From: Rhodobacterales bacterium LSUCC0387
Lineage (GTDB): Bacteria > Pseudomonadota > Alphaproteobacteria > Rhodobacterales > Rhodobacteraceae
NCBI GenBank assembly: GCA_015689775.1
Contig: WVSR01000001.1
Location: 1,365,501-1,429,500, forward strand
DNA length: 64,000 bases
Reading direction: 5' to 3'
Below are positions 47,244-55,725 of the stretch, piece by piece. Within the stretch, counting starts at the first letter, position 1; every line of letters begins with the position of its first letter. A model generated the notes under the pieces. That model did no database searches. It was not told the DNA's origin and saw only the letters and a program-made list of their open reading frames with translations. Position numbers and translations under genes: made by a program.

Positions 47244-47893
47244 TCGGGGGCCGTTTCTTGGACTTGTTGGTTCAGCTCATCAATCACATTGAGCCAGAAA
47301 TCGCTAGGCTGTGCGCCGGTAACAACGTGTTGATTGGCGATAATAAAACAGGGCACCCCCGTCACCCCACGGGTGCGGGCATGTTGGTCGCGTGCGGTGA
47401 TGTCGGCCTGATCCGCATCACCCGCTAAGAGGCGCGCGATCATTGCGCGGTCAAGACCGATCTCGCTTGCGATGCCCTCTAGAACATCTGCGGCACCGAT
47501 ATCGCGGTGGCTGATGAAATAGGCCTTGAAAATTGCCACCGCAGCCGCGGTTTGGCGCCCCTCTAGCCCCGCCCAATGGATGAGGCGGTGCGCGTTTAAT
47601 GTATTGGGCGTGCGGGGGATGGCCGCAAAATCTATCGACAAACCCGCTTTTTCGGCATGTTCCAGAACGGGGGCATAGGCGGTGGCGGCATTGGCCCGCC
47701 CGCCAAATTTTGTCTCAAGATAGGTGGCACGATCCATCCCTTGGGGCGGCATATCGGGGTTCAATTGGAACGGATACCATTCGACCACAAAGGGGTGGTC
47801 TGCGCGCTGTTCCATTGCGCGGGCAAGGTTTGTCCAACCAATATAGCACCACGGGCAAATCGGATCGGATAGGATGTCGAGTTTGATGCTCAT
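47240..47893 (-). CDS. DsbA-family oxidoreductase (FrnE-like)
   Basis: A 217-residue thioredoxin-fold protein of the FrnE type. The redox motif is SDPICPWCYIGWTNL close to the N terminus, with the helical insertion and RGVTGVPCFIIANQHVVTGAQ near the end (cis-Pro loop). There is no signal peptide, so it is cytoplasmic, unlike true DsbA. FrnE relatives act as disulfide isomerases in oxidative stress or in polyketide synthesis. The start MSIKLDILSDP is chosen; it overlaps the upstream dehydrogenase stop by four bases. Confidence 0.9.
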   Translation of the reverse strand: MSIKLDILSDPICPWCYIGWTNLARAMEQRADHPFVVEWYPFQLNPDMPPQGMDRATYLETKFGGRANAATAYAPVLEHAEKAGLSIDFAAIPRTPNTLNAHRLIHWAGLEGRQTAAAVAIFKAYFISHRDIGAADVLEGIASEIGLDRAMIARLLAGDADQADITARDQHARTRGVTGVPCFIIANQHVVTGAQPSDFWLNVIDELNQQVQETAPE

Positions 47894-48675
47894 AGGGCTG
47901 TCCAACCGCCATCAACGGATACGGTTGTTCCTGTGATCTGATCGGCGACGGCGCTGCACAGAAACGCAACTGTGCCGCCCAATTGTTCGACTGTGGCGAA
48001 TTCTTTGGAAGGTTGGCGGGCCAACATCACATCCCGCACAACTTGGTCACGGCTCATATTATGCGTTTTCATTTGATCGGGGATTTGGGCCTCGACCAAC
48101 GGCGTCAAGACATAGCCCGGGCAAATGGCGTTTGCTGTGATGGGGTCTTCGGCGGTTTCAAGGGCGGTCACCTTGGTCAGGCCAACGACCCCGTGCTTTG
48201 CCGCCACATAGGCTGATTTATAGGGTGAGGCGGTTAATCCATGCGCCGAGGCGATATTGACCACGCGCCCCCAACCCGCCTTGCGCATCATCGGCAGCGC
48301 CACAGCCGTGGTATGAAACGCGGAGGAGAGATTGATCGCGATGATCGCGTCCCATTTTTCGGGTGCGAAGCCCTCAATCGGGGCTACATGTTGAATGCCT
48401 GCATTGTTAACAAGAATATCACATCGCCCTGCCGCCTCAATCAGGGCGCGGCATTGATCGGGCTTCGACATATCTGCCGCGATATAGCGCGCGCTGATGC
48501 CATGACGTTTGCCTAAATCAGCCGCCAGATCATGGTCTTCGGGGCGGTCCGTAAAGGAATTGAGAACAACATCCGCGCCCGCCTGCGCCAGTATCTCAGC
48601 CACGCCCAGCCCAATTCCCGAATTTGAACCCGTGATAACAGCGGTTTTTCCTGAATGATCAGTCTGCAATGCCAT
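47890..48675 (-). CDS. bdhA: 3-hydroxybutyrate dehydrogenase
   Basis: A 261-residue short-chain dehydrogenase oxidising 3-hydroxybutyrate to acetoacetate, used when polyhydroxybutyrate is broken down. The NAD site is TGSNSGIGLGVAE. NNAGIQHVAPIEGF carries the structural motif. The catalytic Ser-Tyr-Lys are in NIASAHGL and SAYVAAKHGVVG. The length and the C-terminal GTTVSVDGGWTAL match BdhA. It heads a run of three overlapping minus-strand genes. The small RNA terminator at 48743 separates it from upstream transcription. Confidence 0.94.
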   Translation of the reverse strand: MALQTDHSGKTAVITGSNSGIGLGVAEILAQAGADVVLNSFTDRPEDHDLAADLGKRHGISARYIAADMSKPDQCRALIEAAGRCDILVNNAGIQHVAPIEGFAPEKWDAIIAINLSSAFHTTAVALPMMRKAGWGRVVNIASAHGLTASPYKSAYVAAKHGVVGLTKVTALETAEDPITANAICPGYVLTPLVEAQIPDQMKTHNMSRDQVVRDVMLARQPSKEFATVEQLGGTVAFLCSAVADQITGTTVSVDGGWTAL

Positions 48676-48742
48676 GGTAAGAATCTCCTGCGGCTCGAAT
48701 ATGGGGGAGGGGGCCTAGACCTGCTGCCGCAGAGAAAACCCC

Positions 48743-48769
48743 AAAAAAAACGCCGGCACAAGGCCGGCG
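48743..48769 (-). terminator. Rho-independent terminator
   Basis: CGCCGGC (48751-48757) pairs with GCCGGCG (48763-48769) around a 5-base loop. On the minus strand it is followed by eight T (48750-48743). It ends the small RNA candidate and insulates bdhA. Confidence 0.82.
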
Positions 48770-48818
48770 CAAGTTATTGAGGCAGGTTTCATACAGGCAA
48801 GAAACCTATCGAGCAGTG
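48743..48818 (-). ncRNA. Candidate small RNA, two hairpins
   Basis: On the minus strand TTGGAA (48848-48853) and TTATAC (48825-48830) are 17 bases apart and predict a start near 48818. The RNA would form a 7-bp hairpin (48784-48790 with 48801-48807, AGGTTTC/GAAACCT, loop TTGCCTGTAT). It would end in a terminator. No open reading frame of note lies inside. It is divergent from the peptide-binding-protein gene and upstream of bdhA. I do not recognise the family. Confidence 0.5.
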
Positions 48819-48931
48819 CCTTATGTATAACCATGTTTGCGGTAGAGTTCCAAGAGAAAAGTTTGCGCTTCTTGCGCCAAGCCCCTAACATTGTTCCTAT
48901 AATTAAAAAGAAAACGGGGATTGTTTTCAAA

Positions 48932-50743
48932 ATGGCACGAGTTTGTTTCAGACGTTTGGGGGTATGGGTGGGGGCCGCGATTGTCGCTGTGTCAACCGCA
49001 CATGCCGAACCGCAACATGGCATTGCTATGTATGGCGAGCCTGCCCTCCCACCAGATTTTGTGCATTTGCCCTATGCAAATCCAGATGCGCCGACAGGCG
49101 GGCGGATCGTGACAGGCGAGGTAGGGGGCTTTGACAGCCTCAACCCGCATATCCGTTTGGGCAGCACGCCATGGCAATTGCGGTTCTTGGCTTATGAATC
49201 GCTTTTGATCCGCTCTTGGGACGAACCGTTCACGCTTTATGGCCTGTTGGCCGAATCGGTTGAGGTTGATCCTGCGGGATTTTGGGTTGAGTTCACGCTT
49301 AACCCTGCGGCGCGATTCTCGGATAACAGCACTGTCACAATGGAAGATTTGGTTTGGTCATACGAGACTTTGGGCACCGAAGGGCATCCGCGCTATCTGA
49401 ATGCGTGGCAGAATGTCGAAACAATCGAGGCGCTTGATGAGCGCCGCTTGCGGATCACGTTCAAGGAAGCTGATCGTGAAATGGCGCTGATCATGGGCCT
49501 GCGCCCCATTTTGAAAAAGGCGCAATGGGACGGGCAAGATTTTCAAGCCTCAGGTTTGGATGTGATCCCCATCGCTTCGGCCCCTTACGTGGTTGATGAT
49601 TTCGAGGCAGGGCGATTTGTATCCTTACGCCGTAATCCTGATTATTGGGGGGCGGACTTGCCCGTGCGCCGTGGCACCAATGTGATTGATGAAATCCGCT
49701 TGGAATTCTTTGCCGATGGCAATGCGATGTTTGAGGCGTTCAAAGCGGGTATCGTGACGACAATGCGCGAAACCAATGCCGCAAATTGGGCTGAAAATTA
49801 TCAATTCCCCCGCGTGCAATCGGGCGAGGTTATTCTTTCCGAAGTGCCGCATCAGCGCCCCTCTGGAATGAATGGGTTGGTGATGAACACGCGCCGCGCG
49901 GCATTTTCCGATTGGCGCGTCCGCGAGGCGATGATCCAAGCCTTTAATTTCGAATATATCAATCTCACCTTGAATGGCGGGGTCGAGCCGCGGATTACCT
50001 CTTATTTCTCAAACTCGCCCTTGGGCATGCGCGATGGGGCGGCTACGGGCCGTGTGGCCGAGTTCCTTGCGCCGTTTGAGGCGGATTTGCTGCAAGGGGC
50101 GCTTGACGGCTATGCCCTGCCACAAACCGATGGCACCGAGGCCAATCGCGCAGGCATTCGCCGCGCAATGGCCCTGCTTGAGGAGGCAGGATATCGCGTT
50201 GAAAATGGGGTAATGCAGACGCCTGAAGGGGCGCCTTTTACCTTTGATATTCTACTCTCCCAAGGGTCGACCGAGATGCAATCCATCGTGAATATCTATG
50301 TCGAGGCTTTGGCACGGCTTGGGATTGTTCCCACAGTCACCACTGTTGACAGCGCACAATATCGCGAACGGATTGATAACTTTGACTTTGATATGACCGA
50401 TATCACCCGCGGTCTGTCGCTAAGCCCGGGCAATGAGCAGCGGCTTTATTGGGGCTGTGATTTGGCGGAAACCACAGGATCACGCAATTTGATGGGGGCC
50501 TGCCATCCTGCGATTGAGGCGATGATTGGCCAAATGTTGACCTCGGCAAGCCAAGAGGATTACCGCGCGGCTGTCCACGCCTTGGATCGCGTGCTGATGA
50601 GCGAGCGTTATGTGATCCCGTTTTGGTATTCACCAATCAGCCGCTTGGCGCATAATGCAGAGCTGAAATTCCCCGGCTACATCCCGATTTATGGCGATTG
50701 GATCGGATGGCAGCCCGATGTCTGGTGGGTAGAGCCGCAATAA
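48932..50743 (+). CDS. Extracellular solute-binding protein, family 5 (peptide/oligopeptide type)
   Basis: A 603-residue periplasmic binding protein. The signal peptide starts MARVCFRRLGVWVGAAIV and is cut after STAHA. The body shows the family-5 features: SLNPHIRLGS, LLAESVEVDPAGFWVEFTLNPAARFSDN and WSYETLGTEGHPRY. It most resembles the YejA type, which serves ABC importers for short peptides. No permease or ATPase genes follow: a terminator closes the transcript at once, so the cognate transporter must be elsewhere. The in-frame extension to 48833 overlaps the divergent small RNA promoter and is rejected. Confidence 0.93.
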   Translation: MARVCFRRLGVWVGAAIVAVSTAHAEPQHGIAMYGEPALPPDFVHLPYANPDAPTGGRIVTGEVGGFDSLNPHIRLGSTPWQLRFLAYESLLIRSWDEPFTLYGLLAESVEVDPAGFWVEFTLNPAARFSDNSTVTMEDLVWSYETLGTEGHPRYLNAWQNVETIEALDERRLRITFKEADREMALIMGLRPILKKAQWDGQDFQASGLDVIPIASAPYVVDDFEAGRFVSLRRNPDYWGADLPVRRGTNVIDEIRLEFFADGNAMFEAFKAGIVTTMRETNAANWAENYQFPRVQSGEVILSEVPHQRPSGMNGLVMNTRRAAFSDWRVREAMIQAFNFEYINLTLNGGVEPRITSYFSNSPLGMRDGAATGRVAEFLAPFEADLLQGALDGYALPQTDGTEANRAGIRRAMALLEEAGYRVENGVMQTPEGAPFTFDILLSQGSTEMQSIVNIYVEALARLGIVPTVTTVDSAQYRERIDNFDFDMTDITRGLSLSPGNEQRLYWGCDLAETTGSRNLMGACHPAIEAMIGQMLTSASQEDYRAAVHALDRVLMSERYVIPFWYSPISRLAHNAELKFPGYIPIYGDWIGWQPDVWWVEPQ

Positions 50744-50745
50744 AG

Positions 50746-50776
50746 AAAAAGGGCGGTCGGAAGGCCGCCCTTTTTT
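50746..50776. terminator. Bidirectional Rho-independent terminator
   Basis: GGGCGG (50751-50756) pairs with CCGCCC (50765-50770), with TTTTTT on the plus strand and AAAAA before the stem giving TTTTT on the minus strand. It serves the binding-protein gene and the convergent DUF502 gene. Confidence 0.85.
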
Positions 50777-50804
50777 AGTGTATTAGGCTGATGCGGTCGC
50801 GGCT

Positions 50805-51518
50805 CTATTCCGCGGTCTTGGACGCGGCCATAGCCTCGACTGCTTTTTTTGCATCCTTGCCATTAGGGTAGACAAGCCCCGCGGAAATGATCAGCTTTGC
50901 TGCGTCCTCGACGGTCATATCCAGTTCAATCGTGTCCTTGCGAGGCACAAAGAGCAAAAAGCCTGATGTCGGATTTGGTGTGGTGGGCAAAAACACGGAA
51001 ATCAGATCATCGCCGAGCTTTTCGGCCACTTCGCCCTTGGCCTTGGTCGAGACAAAGGCGATGGCCCAGATACCTTTGCGCGGATATTCGACCATGCAGG
51101 CACGGTCAAAATTCTGCTCGCCTTGTGCCAAAACAGTTTCGACAATCTGTTTCAGCCCTGAATAGACAGAGCGCACAAGCGGGATCGACAAAACCAAACT
51201 TTCGGCCCAACGGATCAACGAGCGGCCAATGAGGCCCTTGGCAATCCAGCCAACAATCACCGCAAAAACGAGGAAGGTCGCCACGCCAAGGCCGCGAATA
51301 TCAACCTGAAGGCCCGTATAATGTTGGATCAAAAGCAGCGGGTTATAGCGGCCTGGAATAAAGGGCAAAACCCAACTGTCGATCCAGCCGATCAGCGTCC
51401 AGACCAACCAAATGGTCACCGCAATCGGGGCAATGACCACCACGCCTGTAAAGAAATTATTGCGTAGGGCGGCCAAGATGCCGCGGCGTGGGGGTTTGGG
51501 ATTTTCGGGCAATTGCAT
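50805..51518 (-). CDS. DUF502-family membrane protein
   Basis: A 237-residue protein of the DUF502 family, function unknown. It has two membrane helices near the N terminus (FFTGVVVIAPIAVTIWLVW and LGVATFLVFAVIVGWIAKGL). Between them is a loop with the conserved IPGRYNPL pattern. A soluble C-terminal part follows (VFLPTTPNPTSGFLLFVPR). The Asn/Pro/Thr-Gly motif in that part is the family hallmark. It lies about 90 bases after psuG on the same strand. Confidence 0.9.
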   Translation of the reverse strand: MQLPENPKPPRRGILAALRNNFFTGVVVIAPIAVTIWLVWTLIGWIDSWVLPFIPGRYNPLLLIQHYTGLQVDIRGLGVATFLVFAVIVGWIAKGLIGRSLIRWAESLVLSIPLVRSVYSGLKQIVETVLAQGEQNFDRACMVEYPRKGIWAIAFVSTKAKGEVAEKLGDDLISVFLPTTPNPTSGFLLFVPRKDTIELDMTVEDAAKLIISAGLVYPNGKDAKKAVEAMAASKTAE

Positions 51519-51611
51519 GATGCGGGGGCGCGTTGGGGAACCGTTAAACCTGTCTCGATCAGATGTAAGGGGGTTTCGTTAACCTTACAAGAGGCAAGGG
51601 CGGTGGGGTCG

Positions 51612-52523
51612 TCAGGGTTCCATTGCCATGGCCAGCGCAATCTGCGCGCCAAGGCGCGCATTGTTACGGATCAAGGCAATATTGGCTGCAAGACTTGCCC
51701 CTTGGGTGGCCTCTAGAATTTCAGCGAGAAGAAAGGGGGTCAGTGCCTTTGCGGTGATGTTTTGTGCATCGGCCTTGCGCACCGCATTTTCGATCACAGG
51801 CGCAAGGGTTTCGGCGGCGATTTCATCCGCCTGAGGGATTGGGTTTGTAACCAATTGCCCGCCATTTAGCCCCAATGTCCCGCGCATCAGATGGGCGCGG
51901 GCGATCTCTTGGGGGTTGTTCATTTGCAGGGGCGCGCGAATGCCACTGTCGCGTGACCAAAAGGCAGGGATCATCTCTTGGCCATAGGCAATGACAGGCA
52001 CGCCCAGTGTTTCGAGCGTTTCAAATGTTTTGGGCAAGTCCAAAATGGCCTTTGCCCCCGCACAGACCACCGTCACAGGCGTTTCGGCCAGTTCTGGCAA
52101 ATCGGCAGAGATGTCAAAACTGTGCTCCGCCCCGCGATGCACGCCCCCAATGCCCCCCGTGGCAAACACGCGAATGCCCGCAAGATGGGCGCAGATCATG
52201 GTTGCGGCCACTGTGGTGCCACCTGTTTGGCCAAGAACACGCGCCGCCGCCAAATCAGCCCGCGAAAGTTTCGCGGCCCCCTTGACTTGCGCAAGGTTGC
52301 GCAGCTCTGCTTCGGAAAGCCCAATTTTAATTTCCCCCTGAACCACTGCGATTGTGGCGGGCACCGCACCCTGATCTCGAATTTCGGCCTCAACGGCCTG
52401 TGCGGTTTCAAAATTGGCAGGGTAGGGCATGCCATGGGTGATGATGGCGCTTTCAAGGGCAACTACAGCGCCGCCTATCTTTAGGGAATGTGCAACATCT
52501 GGGGCGATGGTGAGGGGAAGCAT
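51612..52523 (-). CDS. psuG: Pseudouridine-5'-phosphate glycosidase
   Basis: A 303-residue PsuG, which breaks the C-C glycosidic bond of pseudouridine 5'-phosphate to uracil and ribose 5-phosphate. The sequence starts with VALESAIITHGMPYP and contains ATMICAHLAGIRVFATGGIGGVHRGAE and the terminal LVTNPIPQADEI segment typical of the family. It follows the kinase gene psuK by two bases, so both steps of pseudouridine breakdown are encoded together. No pseudouridine transporter is adjacent. Confidence 0.95.
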   Translation of the reverse strand: MLPLTIAPDVAHSLKIGGAVVALESAIITHGMPYPANFETAQAVEAEIRDQGAVPATIAVVQGEIKIGLSEAELRNLAQVKGAAKLSRADLAAARVLGQTGGTTVAATMICAHLAGIRVFATGGIGGVHRGAEHSFDISADLPELAETPVTVVCAGAKAILDLPKTFETLETLGVPVIAYGQEMIPAFWSRDSGIRAPLQMNNPQEIARAHLMRGTLGLNGGQLVTNPIPQADEIAAETLAPVIENAVRKADAQNITAKALTPFLLAEILEATQGASLAANIALIRNNARLGAQIALAMAMEP

Positions 52524-52525
52524 GC

Positions 52526-53416
52526 TTAATCCTTTCCCGCCACATAAGCGGCGGCTTCGTTGAGTGCAAAAATTTGCGCCTCTTGACGCAATGCACCACC
52601 GGTTTCGGCGGCGATATGGGCGGCCATGAACCGATCCCCTGCACCTGTCGCGCGGGCGGCGGTGACCTGTGGTGGCGTGCCCGTCACTGTTTCAGCGCCC
52701 GCCTTGGCGTCTACAGTCAGGCCCGCACCATCGGTCACGATCACGCGCGCCGCCCCCGCCGCGATCAGCGCATCTGCGGCCTCTGTGGCCGAGAGGTCAG
52801 GCGCTTGCCCTGCAATCAAACAGGCCTCACGGCGATTAACATAAAGGCTTGCCATTGGGTGATGCAAAAGCGGGCAAAGACGCGTGGCCTTGCCGGGTGA
52901 TGCGGGCGCAATGCGTAAATCCGCCGCCTGAAACGCAGGGGCATCCGCGATATAAGCCAAAAGCGCCTCGGTCAAATTGCCATCAAGCGCTACTACGCCT
53001 TGATAGGGGGCCGCGGCATCCCCCAAGGGGCCATGCTCTAGGGGGGCTAGTATCTGCGCGCCTGCGGCCTCAAGGCCATGTGCATCGGCGATGGCAGCCA
53101 TCACTTGGCCTTGCGCCTCAATCGCCATGTAGTGGTCGGTCGGCCATTCAGGGCTGCGAAAAACATGGTCGCAATTCATGCCGCGCTTTTCGCAAAAGGC
53201 CAGCAAATCCGCGCCTTCGGCATCACGCCCGATCATGGTCAGCAAAACGGGCTGCCTCCCATAGGTGGCAAGCCCGATGGCAATATTCAACGCCACCCCC
53301 CCAGGAATGCGCGTAATACGCCCCGCAACATCATCGCCAAGGGCCATTGCTGTATCTGTGCGACCAATCACGTCCCACAGAACCGATCCGATGCAGATAA
53401 TGCTGTTCTTTGTCAT
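52526..53416 (-). CDS. psuK: PfkB-family carbohydrate kinase, probable pseudouridine kinase
   Basis: A 296-residue ribokinase-like enzyme. The N-terminal IICIGSVLWDVIG and the C-terminal ATGAGDRFMAAHIA (anion hole and catalytic Asp) place it in PfkB. The pairing with psuG makes pseudouridine the likely substrate: it would make pseudouridine 5'-phosphate, the substrate of PsuG. It is divergent from rpsB across about 220 bases. Confidence 0.9.
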   Translation of the reverse strand: MTKNSIICIGSVLWDVIGRTDTAMALGDDVAGRITRIPGGVALNIAIGLATYGRQPVLLTMIGRDAEGADLLAFCEKRGMNCDHVFRSPEWPTDHYMAIEAQGQVMAAIADAHGLEAAGAQILAPLEHGPLGDAAAPYQGVVALDGNLTEALLAYIADAPAFQAADLRIAPASPGKATRLCPLLHHPMASLYVNRREACLIAGQAPDLSATEAADALIAAGAARVIVTDGAGLTVDAKAGAETVTGTPPQVTAARATGAGDRFMAAHIAAETGGALRQEAQIFALNEAAAYVAGKD

Positions 53417-53636
53417 GGCTGCGTCTCTATCCCGCCTATGGGCCTACGTCTATGCCCCAGCAGTGCTGTTGCAGATGGCCCTTGCGGGCAGGGGGAAAAT
53501 GCCCTAAAGCGCGCCTGTCCGAAAGGGCAATTCACAGGCGAGGGCGGGTCGCATAGGGGAGACATCCCTATCGATCCACCGGTTGGGGCACGGCCCCTGA
53601 TCCCTCGCTCAGGCGCAAACCGGAAAGGAAACTATT
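53417..53636 (+). promoter_or_regulatory. rpsB leader/promoter region
   Basis: A 220-base gap between divergent psuK and rpsB. It should contain the strong rpsB-tsf promoter. The last part has a GGGGCACGGCCCC inverted repeat (about 53584-53600) and an AAAGGAAA ribosome binding site. In many bacteria rpsB leaders are regulated by S2; I cannot assign a known leader family here. Confidence 0.35.
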
Positions 53637-54428
53637 ATGGCGCTTCCTGATTTTTCTTTGCGTCAGCTTTTGGAAGCTGGCGTTCACTTTGGTCACCAGA
53701 CCCATCGTTGGAACCCTCGCATGGCCCCGTATATCTACGGCGACCGCAATGGGATTCACATTCTTGACCTGACCCAGACTGTTGACCTGCTTGAGCAGGC
53801 TTTGGTTGCTGTGCGCGAAACTGTCGCCAAAGGTGGCAGCATCTTGTTCGTAGGCACCAAGCGTCAGGCACAGCGCCCCATTGCCGAAGCGGCAGAGCGT
53901 TGCGCACAGTATTACATGAACCACCGTTGGTTGGGCGGCACGCTGACCAACTGGCAGACTGTTTCCAACTCGATCAAGCGTTTGAACGAGATTGATGAAG
54001 CGATGCAAAATGGTATTGAGGGCCTGACCAAGAAAGAGCGTCTTGGCATGGAACGCGATCAGGCGAAGCTGCAAGCCTCGCTTGGCGGTATCCGCGAAAT
54101 GGGCGGCCTGCCTGATCTGATCTTTGTGATTGACGTCAACAAAGAAGACCTCGCCATTGCCGAAGCCAACAAGCTGGGCATTCCTGTTGTGGCGGTTGTT
54201 GACAGCAACTGTTCGCCCGCAGGCGTGGATTACGTCATTCCTGGAAATGATGACGCGGCGCGTGCCATCAGCCTTTACTGTGATCTGATCTCGCGCGCAG
54301 CCCTTGATGGGATGAGCGCGCAGATGGATGCAGCTGGCGTTGATCTTGGCGCAATGGAAGAGACTGTCGAAGAAACCTTGGCCGAAGCAGCACCTGCTGA
54401 AGAAGCCGCAGAAGACGCTTCTGCCTAG
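53637..54428 (+). CDS. rpsB: 30S ribosomal protein S2
   Basis: A 263-residue S2 with the usual N terminus ([21 protein letters not shown]), the coiled-coil region and the [21 protein letters not shown] signature. The acidic Ala/Glu-rich C-terminal tail ([18 protein letters not shown]) is an alphaproteobacterial extension. It is followed by tsf after 109 bases that contain a GGCGGGG/CCCCGCC hairpin (about 54493-54511) without a T-run, perhaps an attenuator adjusting the S2:EF-Ts ratio. Confidence 0.98.
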   Translation: MALPDFSLRQLLEAGVHFGHQTHRWNPRMAPYIYGDRNGIHILDLTQTVDLLEQALVAVRETVAKGGSILFVGTKRQAQRPIAEAAERCAQYYMNHRWLGGTLTNWQTVSNSIKRLNEIDEAMQNGIEGLTKKERLGMERDQAKLQASLGGIREMGGLPDLIFVIDVNKEDLAIAEANKLGIPVVAVVDSNCSPAGVDYVIPGNDDAARAISLYCDLISRAALDGMSAQMDAAGVDLGAMEETVEETLAEAAPAEEAAEDASA

Positions 54429-54537
54429 GGGGTTCTAAGTGTGGCGGGGAAGCGCGCCTTTCCCGCTCGACTGACATATCTGTGACATATCGGCGGGGCA
54501 TATCCCCGCCTGTCTTACAAATCAGGAGATTCTCACC

Positions 54538-55413
54538 ATGGCAATTACTGCTGCAATGGTAAAAGACCTGCGCGAAGCAACTGGCGCAGGCATGATGGAC
54601 GCAAAAAAAGCGCTGACCGAAACCGATGGCGATTTTGACGCCGCGATTGACTGGTTGCGCACCAAAGGTTTGGCGAAAGCAGCCAAGAAATCTGGTCGCA
54701 CTGCGGCCGAAGGTTTGGTTGCTGTTGCTGTTTCAAATGGCAGCGCGGTTGCGGTTGAAGTGAACTCGGAAACCGATTTCGTAGCGAAAAACGCTGAATT
54801 CCAATCCATGGTTGCAGGCATCGCACAAGCGGCGCTTGGCGTGGATGATGTGGATGCGTTGAAAGCTGCGGATATGGGCGGCAAGCCTGTTGAAACCGTG
54901 ATCACCGATGCGATTGCGAAAATCGGTGAAAACATGGCGCTGCGCCGCATGGCAAAATTGTCAGGCCAGACGGTTGTGTCTTATGTGCACAACGCCGCGG
55001 CTGATGGCATGGGCAAGATCGGCGTTCTTGTCGCGTTCAATGGCACCGATGAAGGTTTTGCCCGTCAGGTGGCGATGCATGTTGCAGCGGTGAACCCTGC
55101 ATCCTTGTCTGCGGATGATCTGGATCCTGCGATTGTGGAAAAAGAGCGTCAGGTGCAGATCGACATCGCGCGTGAATCTGGCAAGCCAGAGGCCGTCATC
55201 GAGAAGATGATCGAAGGCCGTATGCAGAAATTCCTCTCCGAAGTGACCTTGGTGAACCAAGCCTTCGTCATTAACCCAGACTTGACTGTCGCGGCTGCAG
55301 CGAAAGAAGCGGGTGTTGAGCTGACAGGGTTTGTGCGCCTTGAGGTTGGTGAAGGCATTGTGGTTGAGAAAGAAGATTTCGCCGCAGAAGTTGCTAAGGC
55401 CGTTCAAGGCTAA
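54538..55413 (+). CDS. tsf: Elongation factor Ts
   Basis: A 291-residue EF-Ts, the nucleotide-exchange factor for EF-Tu. The N-terminal UBA-like domain reads [24 protein letters not shown]. The core contains [14 protein letters not shown], the TDFV motif that contacts EF-Tu. The ribosome binding site is AGGAGA. It is closed by a strong terminator. Confidence 0.98.
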   Translation: MAITAAMVKDLREATGAGMMDAKKALTETDGDFDAAIDWLRTKGLAKAAKKSGRTAAEGLVAVAVSNGSAVAVEVNSETDFVAKNAEFQSMVAGIAQAALGVDDVDALKAADMGGKPVETVITDAIAKIGENMALRRMAKLSGQTVVSYVHNAAADGMGKIGVLVAFNGTDEGFARQVAMHVAAVNPASLSADDLDPAIVEKERQVQIDIARESGKPEAVIEKMIEGRMQKFLSEVTLVNQAFVINPDLTVAAAAKEAGVELTGFVRLEVGEGIVVEKEDFAAEVAKAVQG

Positions 55414-55441
55414 CTCCGCACCAAATTGCGAAACAATGAAG

Positions 55442-55469
55442 GGCAAGGGGGCAACCCCTGCCTTTTTTT
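55442..55469 (+). terminator. Rho-independent terminator of the rpsB-tsf operon
   Basis: GGCAAGGGG pairs with CCCCTGCC around GCAA (55442-55462, one mismatch), followed by seven T. Confidence 0.85.
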
Positions 55470-55475
55470 CTTGTT

Positions 55476-55606
55476 AAATGAAAACGGCGTCACTCAGGGA
55501 CATGAATGACGCCGCCAACAGCCCGCTTTTTATTTGGGGACGCGGGACTGACAGGTTGCTCTAGGTACAACCTGTATGTGCCTGCGGGGGACACCGCGCG
55601 ACACAT
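55476..55606 (-). ncRNA. Candidate four-hairpin small RNA next to a LuxR-type gene
   Basis: A perfect TATAAT on the minus strand (55613-55618) predicts a start near 55606, exactly where the first stem begins. Four hairpins follow in order. The first is TATGTG/CACATA (55575-55607) with an inner GCGG/CCGC and loop TGTCCC. The second is CAGGTTG/CAACCTG (55552-55574). The third is CCCGC/GCGGG (55522-55546) with GTCCCC in the loop. The fourth is CGGCGTCA/TGACGCCG (55485-55514) with ATGTCCC in the loop, followed by TTTTCATTT. The -35 box is poor, suggesting an activator. No reading frame of note lies inside. Antisense orientation to tsf does not reach the gene. Confidence 0.6.
55478..55514 (-). terminator. 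Terminator hairpin of the small RNA candidate
   Basis: An 8-bp stem (55485-55492 with 55507-55514) and 14-base loop, then TTTTCATTT on the minus strand. The T-run is interrupted, so its strength is uncertain. Confidence 0.6.
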
Positions 55607-55640
55607 AGCGTTATTATATTCAATTTAAGAACATTCGACA

Positions 55641-55656
55641 CTGAGGAATTCCTCAG
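55641..55656 (-). promoter_or_regulatory. 16-base perfect palindrome centred at about -42.5
   Basis: CTGAGGAATTCCTCAG is a perfect palindrome. Its centre (55648.5) lies 42.5 bases before the predicted small RNA start, where boxes for LuxR-type activators classically sit. A LuxR-type gene, now broken, ends 70 bases upstream on the same strand. The link between that regulator and this site is inference. Confidence 0.5.
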
Positions 55657-55688
55657 GGCTGACAATGGTCACGCAACTGTGAGATAGG

Positions 55689-55703
55689 TTAATAATTGGT
55701 TAA
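55689..55703. promoter_or_regulatory. CtrA-type site TTAA-N7-TTAA
   Basis: TTAA (55689-55692) and TTAA (55700-55703) are separated by exactly seven bases. On the minus strand this reads TTAACC-N5-TTAACC. This is the consensus of the cell-cycle/motility regulator CtrA of alphaproteobacteria. It is about 90 bases before the predicted small RNA start. Confidence 0.45.
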
Positions 55704-55725
55704 TAAAATTGTTCTGCGATCAATT

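Noticed and set aside
55476-55606. Reading the four-hairpin region as a plus-strand RNA
   Set aside because: The plus strand has no promoter of quality and no T-run after the last stem, whereas the minus strand has TATAAT and a terminator.
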